This document shows, in pieces, positions 59,258 through 64,000 of a stretch of DNA of 64,000 bases. How positions within the stretch are numbered: position 1 is the first letter of the stretch; each line of letters begins with the position of its first letter. The translations under genes and the position numbers were made by a program. The stretch is from Streptomyces stelliscabiei. GTDB taxonomy: Bacteria > Actinomycetota > Actinomycetes > Streptomycetales > Streptomycetaceae. The notes beneath the pieces were generated by a model, which saw only the letters and a list, made by a program, of their open reading frames with translations, was not told where the DNA came from and made no database searches. The stretch spans positions 3,534,001 through 3,598,000 of the forward strand of contig NZ_JADBGF010000001.1 in assembly GCF_014873495.1 (NCBI RefSeq). Direction: 5' to 3'.

Positions 59258-60493
59258 ATGACCTCGAATGAGCGTGTGGTGGTGATCGGCTCCGGCCTCG
59301 CGGGCGTACGTCTCGCCCGGCGGCTCGGAGAGTTCGGCATGCCCGCCACGCTGGTCGGCGAGGAGGAGCACACACCGTACAACCGGGTGCTGCTCGCCGA
59401 GGTCCTGGCCGGGCGGTACGCCCCCGAGGTCATCGCGTTGCCCGCCCCCGCCGAGCCCACGCGGCTGGTGAACGGCCGGGTGGTCCGGATCGACCGCGAG
59501 ATGCGAGCCGTACATCTCGCGGACGGTACGGAGATCGCGTACGACAGACTGGTCCTCGCGACCGGTTCGAACCCGGTGCTGCCGCCGCTGCGCGGCCTCT
59601 GGGACCCGGAGCGGCACGAGTTCCCCGACGGGGTGCACGCGTTCCGGACCATGGACGACTGCCTGCGGCTGTCCAAGGCCGTACGGCCCGGGGCACGGGC
59701 CGTCGTCATCGGGGGCGGGCTCCTCGGGGTCTCCGCCGCCCGCGCGCTCGCCCTGCGCGGCGCCCAGGTCGTCCTCGCCCAGCAGGGCGAACGACTGATG
59801 GAACGTCAACTCGACCCGTCCGCCTCAAAGTTGGTCCGACGCCACCTCACCGACCTCGGCGTGGAGGTGCACACCGAGACGCGTGTCCGTGCCGTGCGCA
59901 GCGTCGGCGGGACCGTGCGGTCGGTGTCGATGGCCGACGGATACACGCTCGACGCGGACCTGGTCGTCATCGCCTGCGGGGTCCATCCCCGGGTGGGTCT
60001 CGCCCAGGACGCGGGGCTCGCCGTGCACAAGGGCGTCATCGTCGACGAGGAGCTGCGCAGCTCCGACCCCCACATCCACGCGATCGGCGACTGCGCCCAG
60101 TTCCGGGGCACGGTCTACGGGCTCGCCACCCCGGCGCTCGAACAGGCCGACGTCCTGGCCGAGTTGCTGGCCGGCGACGCCGCGTCCCCGGCCGCCCGTT
60201 ACACCGGCACCCGCGCCCTGACCCGGCTGACGCTCGCCGGAGCGGACTTCCTCGACCTCGCCGCGTTCGGCGAGCCCGAACCGCTGCCCGGCGACGACGT
60301 CATCCAGCTCACCGACGCCACACGCGGCACCTACCGCAAGGTCGTCGTCCGCGAGAACCGCCTGGTCGGCGGGGTGCTCGTCGGCGAACTCGGCACGGTG
60401 GGCGCGCTCGCCCGCGCCTGGGAGGGAGCGGAGCCGCTCCCCGGAGACGGCGCTCCCCTGCTCCACCTGCTCACCAACGATGGAGGCTCCTGA
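59258..60493 (+). CDS. NAD(P)/FAD oxidoreductase, NasB-like electron-transfer subunit
   Basis: The 411-aa flavoprotein has FAD motif VVVIGSGLAGVRLARRLGEF, ATGSNPVLPPL, NAD motif AVVIGGGLLGVSAARALALR and HAIGDCAQFRGTVYGLATPA, followed by a short C-domain (YRKVVVRENRLVGGVLVGEL). It resembles the N-terminal half of NirB. It has no [2Fe-2S] or siroheme domains, so it is probably the NADH-dependent donor to nitrate reductase NasA. It sits immediately before nirB (stop and ATG adjacent) with GGAGG between, so they share a transcript. Confidence 0.88.
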   Translation: MTSNERVVVIGSGLAGVRLARRLGEFGMPATLVGEEEHTPYNRVLLAEVLAGRYAPEVIALPAPAEPTRLVNGRVVRIDREMRAVHLADGTEIAYDRLVLATGSNPVLPPLRGLWDPERHEFPDGVHAFRTMDDCLRLSKAVRPGARAVVIGGGLLGVSAARALALRGAQVVLAQQGERLMERQLDPSASKLVRRHLTDLGVEVHTETRVRAVRSVGGTVRSVSMADGYTLDADLVVIACGVHPRVGLAQDAGLAVHKGVIVDEELRSSDPHIHAIGDCAQFRGTVYGLATPALEQADVLAELLAGDAASPAARYTGTRALTRLTLAGADFLDLAAFGEPEPLPGDDVIQLTDATRGTYRKVVVRENRLVGGVLVGELGTVGALARAWEGAEPLPGDGAPLLHLLTNDGGS

Positions 60494-63097
60494 ATGTCCG
60501 CCACCCTGGGGCCCACCCCCACGATCGTGCTCGTCGGCCACGGCATGGTCGGCCAGCGCTTCCTGGAGGCGCTCGCCGAGCGCGGTCTGACCGCCACGCA
60601 CCGCGTGGTCGTGCTGTGCGAGGAGCCGCGCCCGGCGTACGACCGCGTGGCGCTCACCTCGTACTTCGCGGGCAAGACGCCCGAGGACCTGTCGATGACC
60701 GACATGGAGTTCATCGAGACGCACGGCATCGAGCTGTTCGTCGGTGACCCGGCGGAGACGGTCGACCGCGAGGCCAGGAAGGTCACGGCCCGCTCCGGGC
60801 AGGTCTTCGAGTACGACATCCTCGTCCTCGCCACCGGTTCGTTCCCCTTCGTGCCGCCGGTCCCGAACAAGGACGCCACCGGCTGCTTCGTGTATCGCAC
60901 GATCGAGGACCTGCTCGCGATCGAGGAGTACGCGAAGACGGCCGAGACCGGTGCCGTGGTCGGCGGCGGTCTGCTCGGACTCGAAGCGGCCGGCGCGCTG
61001 AAGGGCCTCGGACTCACCTCCCACATCGTGGAGTTCGCGCCCCGGCTGATGCCCGTGCAGGTGGACGACGGCGGTGGCGCCGCGCTGCTGCGCACGATCG
61101 AGAGCATGGGCCTGAGCGTGCACACCGGCGTCGGCACCCAGGAGATCGTGGTCGACGAGCAGGGTGCCGTCACCGGGATGAAGCTCTCCGACGGCAGCGA
61201 ACTCGCCACCGACCTCGTCGTGTTCAGCGCCGGCGTCCGCCCCCGCGACCAGCTCGCCCGCGACTGCGGCCTGACGGTCGGCGAGCGCGGCGGCATCAGC
61301 GTCGACGAGCAGTGCCGGACCGTGAACGACCCGCACGTGTTCGCGATCGGCGAGTGCGCGCTGGCCTCCGACGGCCGCGTGTACGGCCTGGTGGCCCCCG
61401 GTTACGAGCAGGCCGAGACGGCCGCCGCGACCATCGCCGCCGACGAGGCCGCGTTCACGGGCGCGGACATGTCGACGAAGCTGAAGCTGCTCGGCGTGGA
61501 CGTGGCCTCCTTCGGCGACGCGCACGGCGCGAGTGCCGACTGCCTGGACGTCGTGTACTCCGACTCCCGTTCGGGCGTCTACAAGAAGCTGGTCATCGGC
61601 CGCGACGGCGAGCTGCTCGGCGGCATCCTGGTCGGCGACGCGGAGGCGTACGGCACGCTGAAGGCGTTCACCGGGTCCGTCCCGCCGGTCTCGCCCGAGT
61701 CGCTGGTGCTGCCGGCGGGCTCCGGCGGCGGCGCCCAGCTCGGCCCGTCCGCGCTGCCGGACGAGGCGATCATCTGCTCCTGCCACAACGTGTCCAAGGG
61801 CGCGATCCGCGGCGCGGTCACCGACCACCAGTGCACCACGGTGCCCGAGGTCAAGAAGTGCACCAAGGCCGGCACCGGCTGCGGCAGCTGTGTGAAGGTG
61901 CTGGGCCAGCTGGTCACCGCCGAGCTGGAGGCCGGCGGCATCGTCGTCGACAAGGGCCTGTGCGGCTGCTTCTCGCAGACCCGCGAGGAGCTGTACGAGA
62001 TCGTCCTCGCCCTGCGCATCAACACCTACCAGCAGCTGCTGGACCGCTACGGCCGCGACGAGGCCAAGGGCGGCGACGGCTGCGAGGTCTGCAAGCCCAC
62101 GGTCGGTTCGATCATCGCCTCCCTCGCCCCGACGATCGGCGCCAGCGGCTACGTCCTGGAGGGCGAGCAGGCGGCCCTGCAGGACAGCAACGACCACTTC
62201 CTGGCCAACCTGCAGAAGAACGGCTCGTACTCCGTCGTCCCGCGCATCCCCGGCGGCGAGATCACCCCCGAGGGGCTGATCGTGATCGGCGAGATCGCCC
62301 GCGACTTCGGTCTCTACACGAAGATCACCGGCGGTCAGCGGATCGACATGTTCGGCGCGCGCGTCGAGCAACTCCCCCTCATCTGGGCCCGGTTGGTGGA
62401 CGCCGGCTTCGAGTCCGGCCATGCCTACGGCAAGTCGCTGCGCACGGTGAAGTCCTGTGTCGGGCAGACCTGGTGCCGCTACGGCGTCCAGGACTCGGTC
62501 CGCATGGCGATCGACCTGGAGCTGCGCTACCGGGGCCTGCGCTCCCCGCACAAGCTCAAGTCGGCGGTCTCCGGCTGCGCCCGCGAGTGCGCCGAGGCCC
62601 AGTCGAAGGACTTCGGCATCATCGCCACCTCCAACGGCTGGAACCTCTACGTCGGCGGAAACGGCGGCGCCACCCCCCGCCACGCGGACCTCCTGGCCCA
62701 GGATCTCGACGACGCCCAGCTGATCAAGCTGATCGACCGGTTCCTGATGTTCTACATCCGCACCGCGGACCGCCTGGAGCGCACCTCGACCTGGCTGGAG
62801 CGGATCCCCGGTGGCCTGGACCACGTCCGGGACGTGGTCATGGAGGACTCCCTCGGCATCTGCGAGGAGTTGGAGTCCCTGATGACCGACCACGTCTCGG
62901 CCTACGCCGACGAGTGGGCCTCCACCATCAACGACCCCGAGAAGCTCGCCCGGTTCGTGTCCTTCGTCAACGCCCCGGACACCCCGGACCCGGTCGTCGG
63001 CTTCGTCCCCGAGCGCGACCAGATCAAGCCCGACCTGCCGCTGCTGTCCATCGGCCTGCGGCCCGCCGATGTCCTGGAAGGAAGCGCCCAGCGATGA
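60494..63097 (+). CDS. nirB: Assimilatory nitrite reductase [NAD(P)H] large subunit
   Basis: The 867-aa enzyme reduces nitrite to ammonium with six electrons. Domains: FAD/NAD reductase (residues 8-390; LVGHGMVGQRFLEALAERGL), BFD-type [2Fe-2S] (CSCHNVSKGAIRGAV and CTKAGTGCGSCVKV), a second Cys cluster (GLCGCF, CEVCKP), then the siroheme and [4Fe-4S] domains with TVKSCVGQTWCRYGVQDS and SGCARECAEAQSKDFG providing the four cysteines. Length and order fit the family. It overlaps nirD by ATGA. Confidence 0.96.
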   Translation: MSATLGPTPTIVLVGHGMVGQRFLEALAERGLTATHRVVVLCEEPRPAYDRVALTSYFAGKTPEDLSMTDMEFIETHGIELFVGDPAETVDREARKVTARSGQVFEYDILVLATGSFPFVPPVPNKDATGCFVYRTIEDLLAIEEYAKTAETGAVVGGGLLGLEAAGALKGLGLTSHIVEFAPRLMPVQVDDGGGAALLRTIESMGLSVHTGVGTQEIVVDEQGAVTGMKLSDGSELATDLVVFSAGVRPRDQLARDCGLTVGERGGISVDEQCRTVNDPHVFAIGECALASDGRVYGLVAPGYEQAETAAATIAADEAAFTGADMSTKLKLLGVDVASFGDAHGASADCLDVVYSDSRSGVYKKLVIGRDGELLGGILVGDAEAYGTLKAFTGSVPPVSPESLVLPAGSGGGAQLGPSALPDEAIICSCHNVSKGAIRGAVTDHQCTTVPEVKKCTKAGTGCGSCVKVLGQLVTAELEAGGIVVDKGLCGCFSQTREELYEIVLALRINTYQQLLDRYGRDEAKGGDGCEVCKPTVGSIIASLAPTIGASGYVLEGEQAALQDSNDHFLANLQKNGSYSVVPRIPGGEITPEGLIVIGEIARDFGLYTKITGGQRIDMFGARVEQLPLIWARLVDAGFESGHAYGKSLRTVKSCVGQTWCRYGVQDSVRMAIDLELRYRGLRSPHKLKSAVSGCARECAEAQSKDFGIIATSNGWNLYVGGNGGATPRHADLLAQDLDDAQLIKLIDRFLMFYIRTADRLERTSTWLERIPGGLDHVRDVVMEDSLGICEELESLMTDHVSAYADEWASTINDPEKLARFVSFVNAPDTPDPVVGFVPERDQIKPDLPLLSIGLRPADVLEGSAQR

Positions 63098-63444
63098 CGA
63101 TCGCCCCCGAGAAGACCGATGTGAAGGTCCAGCTGCGGCTAGCGGACGGCTGGTTCACGGTCTGCGACCTGACCCTGCTGATCCCGGGCCGCGGCGTGGC
63201 CGCCCTGCTCCCCGACGGCAACCAGGCCGCGCTGTTCCTCGACCGCGCGGGCAGGCTGTACGCCATCGACAACCGCGACCCCTTCGGCGGCGCCGCCGTC
63301 CTCTCCCGGGGTCTCACCGGCAGCCACCAGGGCCGCCCGTTCGTGGCCTCGCCGCTGCTGAAGCAGCGCTTCGACCTGGCGAGCGGGGAATGCCTGGACG
63401 ACGAGGCGGTACGGATCACGGCGTACGAGGTGCGCGCCGCGTAG
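63094..63444 (+). CDS. nirD: Nitrite reductase small subunit
   Basis: The 116-aa Rieske-fold subunit starts MTIAPEKTDVKVQLRLADGW and contains GRLYAIDNRDPFGGAAVLSR and ASPLLKQRFDLASGECLD. As is normal for NirD, the Cys-His ligands of a true Rieske cluster are missing. It assembles with NirB. The start overlaps the nirB stop. It ends the operon; the next gene is convergent 20 nt away. Confidence 0.95.
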   Translation: MTIAPEKTDVKVQLRLADGWFTVCDLTLLIPGRGVAALLPDGNQAALFLDRAGRLYAIDNRDPFGGAAVLSRGLTGSHQGRPFVASPLLKQRFDLASGECLDDEAVRITAYEVRAA

Positions 63445-63464
63445 GCAGGGCCACGGCTGCCGCG

Positions 63465-64000
63465 TCACGCCTTCAGTTGCTCGTACGTGACGCCGGTCAG
63501 CTGCTCGGAGGCCGTCCAGAGGCGTTCGCCGGCCCGGTCGTCGTGGGCCCAGGGCGCCCTTCTGGACGGGCCGGGCGCGCCGCGCCACATCAGGAAGGAC
63601 GGCCCGATGAAGGCGTCGGGGCGTACGCCGGGGGCGGTCGCCGCGTACAGCGTGGGCAGGGCGCCCGCTTCGGCGGACTGGGCGAAGACGCTGTTGCCGA
63701 CGCGCATGAAGCGCTCGACGCCCTTGCGGCCCTCGGCGGTGGCTCCGGCCGTCTGGAGGTTGGTCGCCGCGTAGCCCGGGTGCGCGGCCGCCGCGACCAC
63801 CTCGAAGTGGTGGGCGGCCAGCCGCCGGGCCAGCTCGTGGGTGAACAGCAGGTTGGCGGTCTTGGAGCGGCCGTAGGCGACCCAACGCCCGTACTTGCGC
63901 TCGCTGTTGAGGTCGTCGATGTCGATGTTCGACCTGAAGTGCATGGTGCTGGAGAGGGTCACGACCCGGGCGCCGGGAGTGGCCAGGAGCAACGGCAGCA
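63465..64000 (-). CDS. SDR family oxidoreductase, C-terminal part
   Basis: The visible 178 residues are the C-terminal part of a retinol dehydrogenase-like SDR: VVTLSSTMHFRS (catalytic Ser), YGRSKTANLLFTHELARRLA with the catalytic Tyr and Lys in YGRSK, and AAAHPGYAATNLQ. The Rossmann N-terminus lies beyond the right edge of the window. It is convergent with nirD and unlikely to belong to nitrogen metabolism. Confidence 0.9.
   Translation of the reverse strand, partial: LPLLLATPGARVVTLSSTMHFRSNIDIDDLNSERKYGRWVAYGRSKTANLLFTHELARRLAAHHFEVVAAAAHPGYAATNLQTAGATAEGRKGVERFMRVGNSVFAQSAEAGALPTLYAATAPGVRPDAFIGPSFLMWRGAPGPSRRAPWAHDDRAGERLWTASEQLTGVTYEQLKA

Noticed and set aside
59825..62893. 1022-aa minus-strand open frame
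   Set aside because: It is antisense to nirB and the NasB-like gene. The composition is typical of high-GC complementary frames and no family features are seen.

Overview
The window is high-GC (about 70%) actinomycete DNA, almost certainly from a Streptomyces chromosome. Reasons: GC-rich third codon positions, many GTG/TTG starts with translationally overlapping operons, an SsgA-like sporulation protein, a class F sortase, an HrdA-type group 2 sigma factor next to dnaG, and assimilatory nasA/nirBD genes.

Region 1 (1-9 kb): a partial Lrp/AsnC regulator, then a minus-strand oligopeptide-type ABC operon in the order substrate-binding lipoprotein, amidase, permease, fused permease-ATPase, ATPase, and a TetR regulator upstream. 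Two families of short tandem repeats lie between the regulator and the operon.

Region 2 (9.4-30 kb): an accretion zone of acquired and decaying DNA. It is bounded on the right by an intact tRNA with anticodon CAU (29971-30044). Truncated copies of that tRNA's 3' end lie at 9415 and 16459. The left copy abuts two degenerate type I-E-like CRISPR repeats with exact 61-nt periodicity. Intact cargo includes an SDR/TetR pair with two palindromic operators, an MmyB-like regulator with an aldehyde dehydrogenase, an Old Yellow Enzyme, a TetR/branched-chain-type ABC importer/lipase cassette, and a three-domain reductase divergent from a GlxA-type AraC regulator. Between these lie fragments of transposase, MFS, OYE, TetR and small HTH proteins, plus direct repeats of att-flanking DNA.

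Region 3 (30-44.5 kb): conserved core. It holds tandem tRNA-Asn genes, a YtxH-like protein, an FGGY kinase, a heterodimeric ABC exporter, the sigma factor, dnaG, a ferredoxin-reductase-type flavoprotein, a dGTPase, a sirohydrochlorin chelatase-like protein and a SanA-like protein.

Region 4 (44.5-64 kb): nitrogen assimilation and cell-surface/development genes. It holds nasA, a GH36 alpha-galactosidase, a COG0701 permease/TIGR03943 pair, an SsgA-like protein, an ECF sigma factor fused to a zinc finger, membrane segment and hexapeptide-repeat tail, an FMN reductase with a SoxR-like box, a sortase with its secreted neighbour, a TauE/SafE permease, and a nasB-like/nirB/nirD operon. An SDR gene runs off the right edge. 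The nitrate reductase, its likely flavoprotein partner, siroheme-dependent nitrite reductase and the chelatase-like protein together form a nitrate-to-ammonium route. GlnR-like half sites spaced 22 bp precede both nasA and the nir operon.

All functions are inferred by reading the sequence. No database search was run.
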